A stretch of 64,000 nucleotides of DNA from assembly GCA_019775845.1 (NCBI GenBank), contig JADQAV010000009.1:1364001-1428000 (forward strand), in the 5' to 3' direction. The stretch is from Myrmaecium sp. VS I D KN 1 (Eukaryota > Ascomycota > Dothideomycetes > Valsariales > Valsariaceae). Positions 1-12,492 of the stretch are shown piece after piece. The stretch's first letter is position 1. The number at the start of each line of letters is the position of its first letter. Under the pieces are notes generated by a model, which was not told where the DNA came from, made no database searches, and saw nothing but the letters and a program-made list of their open reading frames with translations. A program made the translations under genes and the position numbers.

Positions 1-3000
1 TCGGTCTGCACATTACTTGGACACAAGACCGCCAGCTGGAGAGATATTCTGGCGATCGTCAGGCGTGATGATTTCATTGCAAGCATTGTGAACTACGATA
101 ACGAGAGGCAAATGACCAGAAACCATAGGATCAAGATGAGGAATGAATTCCTTTCCAAGGAGGATTTCTCCTTCGAGAAGGTCAACCGCGCCTCCAAGGC
201 ATGTGGTCCTCTGGTGCAATGGGTTGAAGCGCAAGTCAACTATTCTGAAATCCTGGACCGTGTCGGGCCCCTTCGGGAAGAGGTCGCGCAGCTTGAGGAA
301 GCGGCTCTACAGACCAAGGCGGAGGCTCAAGCTACAGAGAACCAGATCAAGGCCCTCGAGGACAGCATTGCTCGATACAAGACGGAGTATGCGGCGCTCA
401 TCAGCGAAACTCAGGCTATCAAATCCGAGATGAGTCGCGTGCAGTTCAAGGTAGAGCGCAGTGTCCGACTTCTCGATAGCCTTTCTTCCGAACGCTCTAG
501 ATGGGAGGAGAGCAGTAAATCTTTCGAGACTCAAATCGACACCATCGTAGGCGATGTCCTTGTTGCCGCTGCCTTTATCGCTTATGGCGGTTACTATGAC
601 CAGCTCTACCGCAAGACAATGATCGAAGACTGGTTCCATCATCTGGCTCTTTCCGGCATCAGCTATAAGACCCCGAACCCGGTAACAGAGTATTTGTCCA
701 CGGCTGATGAGCGATTGACATGGCAAGAGAATTCGCTCCCGGTTGATGACCTTTGCACGGAGAATGCTATCATCTTGAAGAGGTTCAACCGGTACCCGTT
801 GATCATCGATCCATCTGGTCGTGTCACAGAGTTTTTGCAGAACGAATGCAAAGACCGTAGACTTACCGTCACCAGTTTCCTTGATGATTCTTTCACCAAA
901 CAGCTGGAGAGCTCGCTCAGATTCGGTAACCCCATCCTTATACAAGACGCCGAGCACCTGGATCCGATTCTCAATCATGTCCTCAACAAGGAATACCAGA
1001 AGACCGGCGGGCGTGTTCTCATCCAACTTGGCAAGCAGGAAATCGATTTCTCTCCGTCCTTTAGGCTTTACCTGTCCACGCGCGACCCTTCTGCCGTCTT
1101 CGCCCCGGACATCTGCAGCCGGACAACATTTGTCAACTTCACGGTCACGCAAAGCAGTCTTCAAACTCAGTCATTGAGCAATGTCCTCAAGTCGGAGCGT
1201 CCCGACGTCGATGAGCGGCGTTCCAATCTTATCAAGATGCAGGGAGAGTTCAGCGTCCACCTTCGCCGTCTTGAAAAGAGTCTACTACAAGCCCTTAACG
1301 AATCTCGGGGCAATATCCTTGATGATGATCGGGTCATTGAGACGTTGGAGACCCTTAAGAAGGAGGCTGCAGAAATCAGCGCCAAGGTTGCAGAGACTGA
1401 TGGTGTTATGGCTGAAGTTGATAATATCACCGCCGAGTACGGCAACGTCGCTCGCTCGTGCTCTGCTATCTTTGCGGTGCTGGAACAACTGCATCACATC
1501 AACCATTTCTATCAGTTCTCCCTGCAATTCTTCGTCGATATCTTCGAGAAGGTACTAGAAAACGTCAAGAAAACGCACGCGAGTGCCAACCATGCTGCCC
1601 GCATCGACTATATCATCCGGGAGTTGTTTGTGGAGACTTTCAGACGCACATCGCTTGCATTGCTACAGAAGGATCGGGTCACGTTCGCTATGCTGTTAGC
1701 ACAGGCTGCACCTTACAAGATGGATAAGAACATCATCGATGTGATTCTTGACGATGATATCGTTCCGGTCGACGTATCCACCGAAGCTGGCCGTAAGGAA
1801 GAGGCGATGATTCGTGCCATGAAGCTACCATTGTTCAAGAACGAACTAGAGCAGGTGGATCCCGCTGCCTGGGAGACGTTTTTCGCCGAAGAGACTGCCG
1901 AACGCCATGTACCTCACGCTTGGTCGCTCGAGCTACCGTCTCTCGATCAACAGCTTCGAGCTCTGGTTTTGGTTAAACTCTTCCGTGTTGACCGCTTCGT
2001 CCCCGCCGCCGAGAGCTTCGTTACGGAAGTGTTCGGCAAAGGTCTGCTCGATGCTTCCGGCGATCTCGGTGAGGTCGTTAAACAGACGACCGGTACCACT
2101 CCAATTGCACTTAGCTCAAGTCCCGGCTTCGACGCCAGTTACAAGGTTGACAACCTTGTCGAACGCACCGGTGCTAAATGTACCAATATCGCTATGGGCT
2201 CCAACGAAGGTCTTGCGAGTGCGGACAAAGCCATCAGCAACGCTGCTGCTACCGGCAACTGGGTCCTTGTCAAGAACGTACACCTGACTCCGACATGGCT
2301 GCAGAGCTTGGAGAAGCGTATCGATTCTCTCAAACCTCATCCCGACTTCCGCTTGTTCCTGTCAATGGAAACAAGCCCCAGAATTCCTGTTAATCTTCTG
2401 CGTGCGTCGAGAGTGCTCATGTACGAACAGCCTGCTGGCATCAGAGCAAACATGAAGGACTCTATCTCCTCTCTCGCCACTAGGGCGACCAGGCAACCGG
2501 TCGAACGTGCCAGAGTTTACTTGCTCCTTCTGTTCCTTCACGCCGTCGTGCAGGAACGTCTACGTTACGCACCTAACCTTGGATGGAAGGGCTTCTGGGA
2601 ATTCAACGACAGCGACTATGAGTGCTGCAGCTACATTATCGACACATGGATCGACCAGGTTGCTCATGGTCGCACCAACATTGCACCGAAGAACATCCCC
2701 TGGCCAATACTTCGTGCTCTAATCACTGAGATGTACGGAGGCAAGATTGACGACGAAGAGGACTTCCGCACCCTCGCTTTGCTCGTTCGCCATGTGCTGG
2801 ACCCCGCCGCGTTTGAAGAAAACTTCCAACTAGTCAAGGATGCCGAAGGTGCGAAGGGCCTTGTTGTGCCCAGCGGCACCGGGCTACGCGAGTTCACTGA
2901 CTGGATCAATGCCCTACCTGAGCGGGAACCGCCTACTTACTTAGGCCTGCCGGCGAATGCCGAGAAGTTACTGCTGGTCGGACATGCGAAGCAGATGGTC

Positions 3001-3069
3001 GACAATCTGAAAATGGTGATGGACATGCTCGATGAAGGGGAGCACGTGATGGCAGACGCAGAGGCATAG
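1..3069 (+). CDS. nudA: Cytoplasmic dynein heavy chain, C-terminal part (5' truncated by window)
   Basis: The frame is open from base 1 to the TAG at 3067-3069, giving the last 1022 or so residues of a protein that is normally over 4000 residues. It begins inside the microtubule-binding domain ([15 protein letters not shown], then [16 protein letters not shown]). A heptad-rich stretch follows, which is the returning half of the stalk coiled coil (about residues 85-200 here). After that come AAA5 and AAA6, with typical dynein text such as [10 protein letters not shown] and [13 protein letters not shown]. The protein ends soon after the [10 protein letters not shown] motif. This fits the reduced C-terminal domain of fungal dyneins and argues that the stop is real. 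Dynein drives minus-end transport of nuclei and endosomes on microtubules. No intron is seen in this part. Family assignment is certain; the Aspergillus symbol is used by analogy. Confidence 0.97.
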   Translation, partial: SVCTLLGHKTASWRDILAIVRRDDFIASIVNYDNERQMTRNHRIKMRNEFLSKEDFSFEKVNRASKACGPLVQWVEAQVNYSEILDRVGPLREEVAQLEEAALQTKAEAQATENQIKALEDSIARYKTEYAALISETQAIKSEMSRVQFKVERSVRLLDSLSSERSRWEESSKSFETQIDTIVGDVLVAAAFIAYGGYYDQLYRKTMIEDWFHHLALSGISYKTPNPVTEYLSTADERLTWQENSLPVDDLCTENAIILKRFNRYPLIIDPSGRVTEFLQNECKDRRLTVTSFLDDSFTKQLESSLRFGNPILIQDAEHLDPILNHVLNKEYQKTGGRVLIQLGKQEIDFSPSFRLYLSTRDPSAVFAPDICSRTTFVNFTVTQSSLQTQSLSNVLKSERPDVDERRSNLIKMQGEFSVHLRRLEKSLLQALNESRGNILDDDRVIETLETLKKEAAEISAKVAETDGVMAEVDNITAEYGNVARSCSAIFAVLEQLHHINHFYQFSLQFFVDIFEKVLENVKKTHASANHAARIDYIIRELFVETFRRTSLALLQKDRVTFAMLLAQAAPYKMDKNIIDVILDDDIVPVDVSTEAGRKEEAMIRAMKLPLFKNELEQVDPAAWETFFAEETAERHVPHAWSLELPSLDQQLRALVLVKLFRVDRFVPAAESFVTEVFGKGLLDASGDLGEVVKQTTGTTPIALSSSPGFDASYKVDNLVERTGAKCTNIAMGSNEGLASADKAISNAAATGNWVLVKNVHLTPTWLQSLEKRIDSLKPHPDFRLFLSMETSPRIPVNLLRASRVLMYEQPAGIRANMKDSISSLATRATRQPVERARVYLLLLFLHAVVQERLRYAPNLGWKGFWEFNDSDYECCSYIIDTWIDQVAHGRTNIAPKNIPWPILRALITEMYGGKIDDEEDFRTLALLVRHVLDPAAFEENFQLVKDAEGAKGLVVPSGTGLREFTDWINALPEREPPTYLGLPANAEKLLLVGHAKQMVDNLKMVMDMLDEGEHVMADAEA

Positions 3070-3858
3070 GGTGGCTAAGTCATGTTCAAGCCGACAGCAC
3101 AACTTTGATTCACTTCCCTTTGTATTCCGAGACTGTATTTTTCTTCACTTCTGCTAGCGAGGTCAGTAGGGGTCTTTGTGTGAATTTGCGGCGCAGAGAT
3201 CGGGAGTATTCTGCTGGAGACATGGGGTTCAAGGCTGCATTGGCTGGGTGGCTTTTTGTTCACATTCAGCTTGTTTGGAGGGCATTTGGCTGCGGAGCGG
3301 GCATATACCCTCTGGAGTAGAATGGTTGTACGGCGCGCACTTTGTATGCTTATTGTCTAGTTGTAAAGAGGGTACTCTAGATTTTGCAGATTATCTGCGT
3401 AATTTGCTATAGAATGTTCCTCTGGATTGTGCGCTGTTGAGTGGAGAGACATTGATTTTGGTGGTTCGAAACGGGTGACATAGCTTACTCTGGCCTCATA
3501 GTATGCTTTCAATCAGCCATAGATTATATTAGAGACGCTTCATGTGACGGAGATAGAGCATGAGGTTGAGGTTGGAGCAATTCTGCCGCTGATCCGCAGC
3601 GAACACTCCAGTACGTCATGGTTTTCCCAGGGTCCAAGCTATCTTTCGATCGAACGCATCACCACCACCTTTATTTACCCCTCCAATCCTTCAACATCCC
3701 CTGCGATTCCTCTGCAAAAATAGCACCTTTGAAAACAGCAACCCCAGCGATCTCTAGACAATCCCGCAACCATTCCGCTCTCCAAGTTCACCAGCACCAG
3801 CGCTCGCCGCCTCGCCCGGCTCCTCCCCGCCTTCAGCACTACCACCAGCAGCATCGCC
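3070..3858. other. Intergenic: dynein 3' flank and 5' flank of the next gene
   Basis: No supportable gene. The small open frames here lack coding character. The stretch just before 3859 is rich in C and CA, like a fungal 5' leader (repeated cagcac/caccac around 3790-3870). Confidence 0.6.
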
Positions 3859-4885
3859 ATGTCCACCACCACCCACCTCCCCTCCAGCGCCGCGCCGGCC
3901 CCATGGCGCCAGTCCTTCCTCCAGCACCTCTCCAAGATGCCAACGCCGCAATTCGTGCTCAGCACCGTCGCGCCGGCCCCGCCCGGCTCGGCCGTGCCGT
4001 TCGTGCCGCGGGCCCGCTACTGCATCTTCCGCGGGCTGTGGGCGGAGCTGCCGGCGGACGAACGCAACCAGGCGCCGCGCAACCCGGCTGTGTTCGCCTC
4101 GGACCTGCCTTGCTTTACGACCGACGTGCGGATGGACAAGGTGGGCGAGCTGTTCGCGACGGGGCCGGGCCACGGGCAGGAGGCGGAGGGTCAGACGGGA
4201 GGGTCTGGCGGTGGCGGTCCGGTCGAGGCGGTGTGGTGGGCGGAGGAGGTGGGTTCTCAGTGGCGGGTGAAGGGGCGGGCGTATGTGGTTTGCGAGGCGG
4301 ATGTGGAGGCGGAGGGGAAGGAGGAGCGGAGCGGGGTGCGGACGGTGAAGGGCGTGGTCGGTGGGCGGATGAGGGTGGTGGAGGGCGCGGAGGGAAGGGT
4401 GGGGGAGTGGAGCTGGAAGAGGGAGGTGGTAGGGCATTTTGGGAATATGAGTCCTGGGATGAGAGGTAAGTCGCTGTTCTTGTCCGCTTTTCCGTCAGCC
4501 TACGAAATACCAGGCGTTCTGCATGGTCATGAGGAGGCTCATCCTGTTCTCCTCTTCCAACCTCTTTCCTCTCTCTCTATCGAAGTCTCCTTATCAGACA
4601 GCAATGCCTCTCTACATAGCTGACATGCCTCGTCCAGGATCTTTTCGCGGCCCCCCACCCGGCCGGCCCGTCTCGGAAAACCCGAACCCGTCGGAATTGC
4701 AGGTCGGCACGCAGGTGGAAACGCTCGACGACCCGATCGCCCGGAGCCAGTTCCGCGTCGTGGTCATCGTGCCGGACGAGGTCGAGCAGACGGACCTGAG
4801 CGACCCGAGCAAAGCCAGGCGGCGGAGATGGAGCTGGGACGAGCAGGCACGAGAGTGGAGGGATGAGGGGGAGAGGTGGCCCTAG
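3859..4885 (+). CDS. FMN-binding pyridoxamine-5'-phosphate oxidase-like protein, Alr4036 family
   Basis: Two exons, 3859-4465 and 4638-4885, with a 172-nt intron (GTAAGT donor, CGTCCAG acceptor), give 284 residues. The join completes the family motif NMSPGMRG followed by SFRGPPPGRPV. The N-terminal PWRQSFLQHLSKMP, the ARYCIFRGLWAELP segment and the C-terminal FRVVVIVPDEVEQTDL are hallmarks of the Alr4036-type split-barrel FMN-binding domain. A Gly-rich loop lies near residues 108-120 and an acidic, low-complexity insertion near residues 145-185. The family is related to PNP oxidases by fold, but its substrate in fungi is not established, so no reaction is assigned. The ATG at 3859 is preferred because the conserved PWRQ block follows 15 residues later. 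Confidence 0.9.
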
Positions 4886-7445
4886 AGCTTGCGATGAAGG
4901 AGAGCATCAGCAGGAGTGAAGCAGTGAATTGGTCCTCTCCGTCGCCGGTTTCTCTGCCTCTTTGGGCGTTCTTCCTCTGCGGTGACACCCGACGCCTGTC
5001 ACGCTAAGGAACCACTCTGATCTACTACCTACCCCGGATATCGGAAAGAGAAAAGAAAAAATAGAGCATGATCTTTTCGCCCTCCCCTTTTGCCGCTGCA
5101 AGGGGAACGCTTGGTATCTCTCTTCCTTGGTGACGACGCCCACACCCCCTCTCTCTTCCTTTATGTTTGGTCATACACCAGCGCCACCTTTTGGAAATTG
5201 AACGATGCACGTCGGGTAACATTCCTCTTTCGACTCGTTTTACTGCCGCCCCCCTTTTTTTCACTTTGCCTGGTTTTTCTTTTCTTTCTTCGCTGCCTCG
5301 TCGTCCCCGCTGCTGCAGGAGTATGTACTCTTGTACGACGCCTTCTTCTTTCTTTGCTTTTCTCGGCGGGGTTTCTATTTTTGGAGGCATTTTACATATG
5401 CTCGCTCGTGTGGTTATGTTTGTCTGTCTGTCTGGATGTACAGTATGTCCGGTTTGTAAGGCGGTGGGTGGGATGGGATGGGATGGAAGTGGAGGAGGGG
5501 CGTTTTGATGGCTGGGTTTGGTGGAACAGTATGTACTGTTTTACTATGAGTGCTATGGAGATGGGAGAACTCCTCCTCTGCCTTTTCTCTTCCAACCTCG
5601 CTAGCCCTCATTCTTGCTCTTTCTCTCGTTTCCTACCTCTTTTCTAAGCGGCTTTTATCGAACTGCTCCGGTTTCCCATTCCCCTCTGAATGAGGAAGTC
5701 GTGCAACGCTTGCATTTCAGACGCCGCGATAGGAGTATGTGTGCATGAGCAGTGCCACGCGCATGCCCACAGCACCGCACCGCACAGGGAGAGTTGACCG
5801 TCGACGTTGTTGTGAAGATTACCAGCCAAAGGGCGGAATATGAGGCAGGCTAAGCAAGGGCGAGGGCGAGCCGCGCTTGAACACGCCGGGCGGCAAGCAC
5901 TGCAGCAGCGGCTGTGGCAGCGGCAGCGGCAGCGCATGGCAGGTAGGCGGGCAGGCACGCATGCATCTCTCGTCGCTATCGCCGTGGGGTGGTAAGGAGT
6001 ACAGTGTCTCTTCTTCTTCTTTTTCTTCGTCCTTGGCTATCTTCTTTTACCTATCTTCGCTTGATATGGGTTTGAGAAACGTTTCGACTCTTTCTTCCCC
6101 CCTTTCTCTCTTTAACTGGCAGACGCAACGAGTGCCTCGATCCAAGGTTTCCCAGTTTTTCATTCCGTCTTGAATTGTGGCGTGGAGTGAGTCTTCGACT
6201 TGAGCACCTAATTACATATATGTATGTAGTGGGCTGGTTTATGGTATTCCATGGTCCTTTTTTCCACATTGATCCATTCAGTTTTCTGCTCTTCCCTAAC
6301 GTTCCGTTCCCTTACCTCTACAAAATATACAAAAACCAAGTCGCGGGGAGATAATTGAGGCAAAGCAAGGGAGACTGCCTCCTCCTTTACGCAAGGGGGA
6401 CCGTCAACCACGCCTTACTTTCACAGCCTCCCCGCCCGATAACGCATACCATGCCGCCAGCATTGTTCGTCTTCAACCCCGGCAACCAAGTAAAGCAAAG
6501 CGAAGTATGATCTCTCAACCAAATTTGCTTATCGTATACCACCACCTCACCCCAGGGTCAATCCACCCTTCGGCAAGAGCCATGACTCGACAGCCCATTA
6601 ATGAGCCTTGTCTTCCCCTTCCTTCCCCCCACTTCCTTCTACCTTTCTTCGCATACGGGGAAGCATGAACGGCGACCAAAGGGGGCCGGGGGAGGGGCAG
6701 GTAAGAATGAGGCGGGACGGGAGAGCGGCGTGGGCGGGCAAGGACAGGGGGATCCTGTCTTGTTTTCTTCGACGGGGAAGGGGCGGTGCGATGGAGAGCG
6801 GGGGGGAGTAAGAGTGGGAGGAATTGGTGGTGGAAGCAGCTGATGATATACTTTAAGTACTTATGTAAGGTTGCTGAGGTGGGTTAGAGTGTTTGCTAGG
6901 TACTGTGAATTGTCTACAGTACGATTGAATGTGTACGGAGTACAATCGAAATGATTCACCCAGTCACTCGCTTGACACCGGAACTAGTCTCCTGGTCCAA
7001 GGCTGCGAGGGAAAGAGTAGAAAGAAGAAAAGCAGGTACAGTCCATCAGCACTTACCTTGCTTGAAGCATCGTACTTCCTCCTGCCGCAACACTCCAATC
7101 TACTGTATCTTTCCCCTCTCGTCTTACCTTCAGCGCCCTCTCCCATCCACGTTCCTTCGGAAACCATCCTCACTCGATAGGTAGAGTAGGAACAGAAAAA
7201 CCCGAGATGAATCAAACAATAAGTAACGATCATACTATCATCTCCTTTAGATTGGCTGGTTGGGTTCGAGAGCATTTGGGAAAAGAAAAACAGCAGATCG
7301 ACCTTGCTCACACGCCTGAGGCCAGGCGAGGCGCCCGTCCCGTGTATGATCGGTTGGTGGACCGAGAAAGAAGAAGAGGAGGAGGATGAGGAGAAACGGC
7401 ACGCGCGAAGATGCGTCAACGTAAGCTACATAACCTCTACTGCGA

Positions 7446-7475
7446 GGCGATGCGATGCGATGCGATGTGATGCGA
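7446..7475. repeat. Short tandem repeat, unit GCGAT
   Basis: About five consecutive copies of a GCGAT/GTGAT pentamer, slightly degenerate at the right end. Simple microsatellite; no function inferred. Confidence 0.8.
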
Positions 7476-8320
7476 CGACATGGGATGGGGAGCGGTGGGA
7501 GCGGTGAATGGTGAGTAGTATGGGAACCTGGACGTATCAGATCGGAGCAGAATAGAAAGAAGGGAGGGGGGAGGGGGAGGTTTGGCTTGCTTTGCCTACA
7601 GGTTGTTGCAGTGCAGGTTCCTTCCACAATCCCCGCCTATGGCAGGCCCGTTATAGACCGGGATCCGCGATGGTAACCGGTTGACGGTTGCCTGAAAGGG
7701 GGAAGCTTTGGCGAGAGAAAGGAAAGCTGGCTGGGAGGTCGGGCTGCTTGCTGACATAGCGACAGTACGGATACAGTGGGAGGTTCTTGACCCGTGACGA
7801 GGACAGATACGGTATCTGAGGTAGCGATTGGGAGATGTGCGTATAGGTAACGGCCATTCTACTGCTGAATCCTTCTTTCGTAGGTACGTACATCTGTACA
7901 TACAAGATGAAACGAGGACGCCAGGTGTCAACGAGCAATCGAAGCGGTATGTATCAAGTCATCCCCAATCTTTTTATCACAGCCGCCGCCACCGCCGCCG
8001 CCGCATCAGTTGGCACTGCGTGCGAGAAACGGCGGTCTATCTACTCTGCCGGGTAGTAACTCGCATGCGTCATGTAGAGTTGAAGGAGTCTCCGACGTGG
8101 AGAAGGGAGCGGAAAGGAGGGGTCAAGAGGTAAGGACGGCCCCGGTTTTTTCTGTCTTCTCCTCTCTCTCACACACACAATCTCTCTCTTCCTTCCTTCC
8201 TTTCTTCTCTTTTCCTGCTGCTGCATGCAAGAGGAGAAGTTCGTGGGAGCGGCGCAGCGCTTTCACGGTCCGGTCGATCGGGTACCAACATGAGAGCTTT
8301 GGGGGGCTTGTGAGACGTGT

Positions 8321-8360
8321 GAGGCATGTGAAGCATGAGGCATGAGGCATGTAGCATGAG
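8321..8360. repeat. Imperfect GCATGAG/GCATGTG repeat
   Basis: Five or six imperfect copies of a 7-8 nt unit built on GCATG, followed by a CAGCAG-like stretch to about 8390. It contains recurrent GCATG cores, but too degenerate to call a regulatory array. Confidence 0.6.
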
Positions 8361-11300
8361 CTGCTAGCAGCAGCGACAGCAGCAGCAGGTATCCGTATGT
8401 ATATACTCACATACATATGGAAATACGCAAACCGAGTCTCTGGAAATACTTACACTCGGAGATCCGAAGGGGGAGTAGCGATTTTTACCTGTTCCCTCCG
8501 TCTGCCTCCTATCCAAGGCAGAGAGACAAGGACAGCGCGGAGATCCGCGTCTCGAGGGCGGGATCGACTGTCGTCGTCGTTGGTGTCGCTTACCCCAGCA
8601 GGGGCGTTGCGTGGTTGGTTCGTTGCTGCTTGCTGCGTTTACGAGCATTGATCTCCACCACCCCCTCCCTTCTGGCGAGGGGGAGGAAAGGAGGAAGAGA
8701 GGACGGGGGGTAAGGGAAAGGCGATGGTATTTCTGTTTGCCAGCGTGCGTTAATTGGTAGCTCATTGGTAGCATTTCCCTACATAGTGTTCAATACATGA
8801 CCTTTTGTTGGAAGAAAGGGAAGCAAATATGAAGATTGAGGCACAGCACATCCCTTCCCCGCCCGGTTCGTTAAACGGCGGTTGAGCTCTTCGCCCGTTG
8901 CTTTCTTTATTGAAGCGCGCACATGCAGAGGAAGAGAAAAGAGAGAATCCTCCCTCTCGGTATATACAATGATCTGCATTGCTGGTATTTAATCCGCTTC
9001 AACTACTGAGGAAAACAGGGTCAGTTTTCTTCAAAAACATTTGTATACTTATAAGTCAGGTCTTCTTTGTTTTTCTCGCGGCAAAATCGCGCAGGACAGT
9101 TGGGCTGTTTTTGCGGACAGATGTCTGTATATGTACGGAGATTCACGTTAGGAGATGGCAAACGAAGGGGCTTTACCAACCTCGGTAGATGGGGGGCATG
9201 GGGGGTAAGGGACCGGAGATGGGCGGCGGCCCGGGCGGCGCGGCAGGGAAAGCGGAAGTGAAGCCCCCCGTTCCGCCCGTCAGCCCGTCAGCCACTAAGA
9301 GCACCTGCCCCCCACACGAGCCTTTCCGTTTCGGGGGAGGGTTAGCGGCGTTGCGGTTCTTCCTCTCCCCCTCGCCCCTCCCCCCCTGTCCTCGAAAAAG
9401 ACCGGGTGAAGGCGCTCTTCTGACAGGTTCGACAGGGCCTGCGCGAAAGGTCACACACACATCAGTATCCTCTGCGGTGGCGGGGGGTTGTGCTGTTGGC
9501 TTTCCATCCTGCTTCATGACGCACTGGAGGCGTCTCCGGCTGCTGCGGATACGTCGCGAATGGGATCGAAATACATCTTCTTCCCCTGTTTTCTTGTCTG
9601 CCTGACCATGTTGCTTGGATAGATGGATTTCTCCAGCCTGCGCTGTTGTGCTTTGGTCTGTCTCTCGCGATCAACCAGTCTGGGCGTCCTTCGGACGTTG
9701 TGGGCCTGTGAGCGGAGATGCGCATCGATGGCGATGGGGGCAGCGATGATCGGTGGCTGGGCTGTATGTGAGTGCTCGCGACAAGCCTGCCCGTTACGGC
9801 TGTTCGCCGACTCGTAACCCCCCGTCCACATCGTTCAGATGTTCCATCGCAATATCTTCATCGCTGCAGCCATCCGTTACTCGGTCGTCACGAGCAAGGG
9901 GAACAAGCCAGATGATGATGGTTTCGGGCAGATGCTTCTCTCGATCGTATCCGTCGGCATCCTGCGGCATCGACGTCGCAGACCTGGGAGGGGGTTTCCG
10001 TTCTTACTACATAACCTCAAGTTTTTGTGGGTGACCTGAGGATACTGTTGCAGTCACCTAGCCGCTGCCGCTCAGTTTCATCCCACGTGCGATCTCTCCA
10101 CAAAGCTCCCGCTGCTAACGGCCCCCCCTCTCCAGCCCTTTTCGCGCTTCCGCGGTGGGTCAACGACAATTGTGGGACGGCATGGCGTGTGTGTGTGCGA
10201 TGATACTCCTCCTTCGTTAGGTTCACCATGGGCGCATCGTTATTGACATTTTGCACGACCTTCTCTCGGGGGAAGGAGACTTGCTGCGGCGCCGGTGAGG
10301 CGATTTGGAATACATAGACAAATCGGATGGATCCTCGCTGTCCATCCCCCGGAGAGGTCACCTTACGAATGCCGACCGTCCCTCCCAGCGAACTGGTTCA
10401 TCCGCATCGAACCAGCAGACTTTCGGCTTTCCATCCAACCTCTGGCTCGCCGACCGGCGCTTCCGATTCGAAGCATGTCGTGCACCCCTCATCGAACACG
10501 GTAGACGTCGTGAAGATACCATCTCCTTCTCATCCATCCCGGTTTTCAAACTGTCCACGCAGGCACGATCACCTCACCGGCCTCACCTGCTTCTCTGTAA
10601 GAGTGAGGTCCAGCGGGGCGGGGAGGGGGCCTTCTTACCCTCTCCTTCTTCGCTGCTTTCTATGTGATTCCTGTGCAGCGTGAGCCGCAAGCCTCGGTGC
10701 GGTGCGGTGTGGTGCGGAAATTTAGGGGCTGACGGCGGCTCTTAGGGGCTTTTTGGGGCAGCCCGCCGTGCCCGCTTCGGCGACGTTGACCCTTGGCGGG
10801 AGGGGGGGCCGAGCGGGCTTGGTCGCCATTCTTGCATGAGGCGCCGCCCGAACAAGTCAAGAGTAAGGGAGAGGGAAGGGAGAACCCCCCCCCCCTGGTT
10901 GCTTGCTGGCAGCAAACAGTGCATGCATGCTTGGGGTCGCCCACCTTTCTTCTCCTCTCCTCACCGTCACCAACCCCAACCATCACTACTACTTGCACTC
11001 CCACCCTCCCCTCATCCACCGTACACCGACCGATTCCTCCACGACTTTCATCTCAAAACACTCCGCTTGCGTGTCGTTCCAATTCCCCCATCGAGGCAAG
11101 AAGCTTGCAGGTGTCCAGACACCCTTGACCCGGTCTCGCTGATCATTACACTCGTGCTCTCTCGCACAGAAGAGACACCCCGGCCGCCCCTTCGATTGCC
11201 AGGATCAGGCCAAAACAACGCATTTCGACGACCGGACCATTCCCCGAGCGTCTCGACGCGAGCTCGGCGAGGTCCGTTCACTTGCTCATTGCGCAACTCC

Positions 11301-11505
11301 ACCCTCCACCTTCATTTACACACCACACCCTCCGCCGAAACTCCTTTCCCTTCTGCTATCCGCTTTCCACACAACCATAACGTTACCACACCTTCGGCCT
11401 TGAAGGATCCCTCACCGCGTCGGTTGGTTACGCCTCCACCCCCGCTACCGTCGTCTCGACCCCTCACATCCCACACACGACATCCGGCTCATCGACCATT
11501 CGAAC

Positions 11506-12492
11506 ATGTCGGATGCCCACAAAGCATTTTCATATCTGCAAGAGAACATCTCGTCCTGGGTGAAGCAGCTCGACGAGATCGGCCAGAGAATTCAGGACCA
11601 GCAGGAGGAGATCGCCAAGGCACCCGTACAGCATACCAAGCAGCTAAGGAGGAAGACGGGCTCTACGGAATCTCTTCGTCCCGGAAAGGACGATGAGCTT
11701 GCGCCCAACGCAGAGGGCGACAACGCCACGCCGGCCCCCTTGTCAAAGGAGCAGCAAGCCATTCAAGCCAAGCGGAAGCGGAAGACCGCATCCGTATTGT
11801 CCGGCCATGCGTCCGGGCCTGCGAAATATAGAACCCGTACAATGATCGTTGTGTACTACGACAGCGAGGTTCAGGACTCGTTCGAGAAACTGGTCCGCAA
11901 CATCGGCACGGGAAGGAACTTGCTCCGGAAAGGCAAGATGGCCGCCAGAATGGAGGCATTGGAGGCAGCCAACACCGACGAAAGCAATGACGACGACATT
12001 GACGGCGATGATAATGATGCGGTGCTCTCCAAGATTGGCTACCGCCCGAAACTGGGGCTGACCGGCTTCCGCTCCACCCGAACCAGATCTGGCTTCGCTG
12101 GCCTTGCGGATACTTCAGCCGGAGAATGCTTTGATGAAACCGACAAAGAACTGGAAACCGCCCAAAGCTTATGCGAGCGTGGTGCACATCAATTCCTTCG
12201 CGATGGGGACTGTCGAACAGAAATCAATGGCTGTAAGGAAGCATTCCAAAAGGTCCTGGCCATCGCCAATCGGGAGTTAGAAAAGCTCAAGGCGAAGGAG
12301 GAAAAGGTTCGGGTCAAGCAGGAGGAGAACGCCGAGCGGCTGCAGTCCCAGGTGCAAGCGAAGTCGACGAACCCCAACCCAACCTCCCTGGAGATCGATG
12401 TAGACGACGAAGACGACGACGGAGGCCTGGATTTTCTGAAGAACCCAACGCTTACTTCCCTGGGGCCCATCCGATTAACCAGCCGATGCTGA
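11506..12492 (+). CDS. Uncharacterised nuclear-type coiled-coil protein
   Basis: A single uninterrupted frame of 328 residues from an ATG that follows a C-rich leader. Visible parts in order: an N-terminal helical region (residues 5-45, KAFSYLQENISSWVKQLDEI); a basic nuclear-localisation-like patch KRKRKTASVLSG near 88; a compact region around 105-150 (RTRTMIVVYYDSEVQDSF, then IGTGRNLLRKGKMAARM); an acidic stretch DESNDDDIDGDDND; a Lys/Glu-rich coiled coil at about 245-285; and an acidic VDDEDDD patch before the C terminus. I do not recognise the family well enough to name it. Its ordered middle block looks like a conserved fungal domain. The layout suggests a nuclear protein with a helical interaction surface. 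No intron is needed. Confidence 0.8.
   Translation: MSDAHKAFSYLQENISSWVKQLDEIGQRIQDQQEEIAKAPVQHTKQLRRKTGSTESLRPGKDDELAPNAEGDNATPAPLSKEQQAIQAKRKRKTASVLSGHASGPAKYRTRTMIVVYYDSEVQDSFEKLVRNIGTGRNLLRKGKMAARMEALEAANTDESNDDDIDGDDNDAVLSKIGYRPKLGLTGFRSTRTRSGFAGLADTSAGECFDETDKELETAQSLCERGAHQFLRDGDCRTEINGCKEAFQKVLAIANRELEKLKAKEEKVRVKQEENAERLQSQVQAKSTNPNPTSLEIDVDDEDDDGGLDFLKNPTLTSLGPIRLTSRC

Larger units (their letters stand above)
4886..11505. other. 6.6-kb gene-poor region
   Basis: No open frame here combines length, an ATG start and recognisable protein features on either strand, and I could not chain short frames into a convincing spliced gene. The DNA has long pyrimidine-rich tracts (for example 5040-5400, 8150-8220, 10920-11000), purine-rich tracts (6660-6830) and several short repeats. 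The part just before 11506 (about 10900-11505) is CA/CT-rich and probably serves as promoter and 5' leader of the gene at 11506. A minus-strand frame at 9514-9831 begins with ATG and is the least unlikely small ORF, but it matches nothing I know. A non-coding RNA or a rapidly evolving small gene cannot be excluded. Confidence 0.5.

Noticed and set aside
3618-4469. 283-residue plus-strand frame
   Set aside because: It overlaps the Alr4036-type gene out of frame, and is His/Pro then Gly-rich, as expected of a shadow.
9514-9831. 105-residue minus-strand frame with ATG
   Set aside because: Charged, unrecognised peptide with no supporting exon or family; kept only as a note in the gene-poor region.
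10836-11696. 286-residue plus-strand frame
   Set aside because: Pro/His-rich leader-like sequence overlapping the start of the coiled-coil gene in another frame; no domain.
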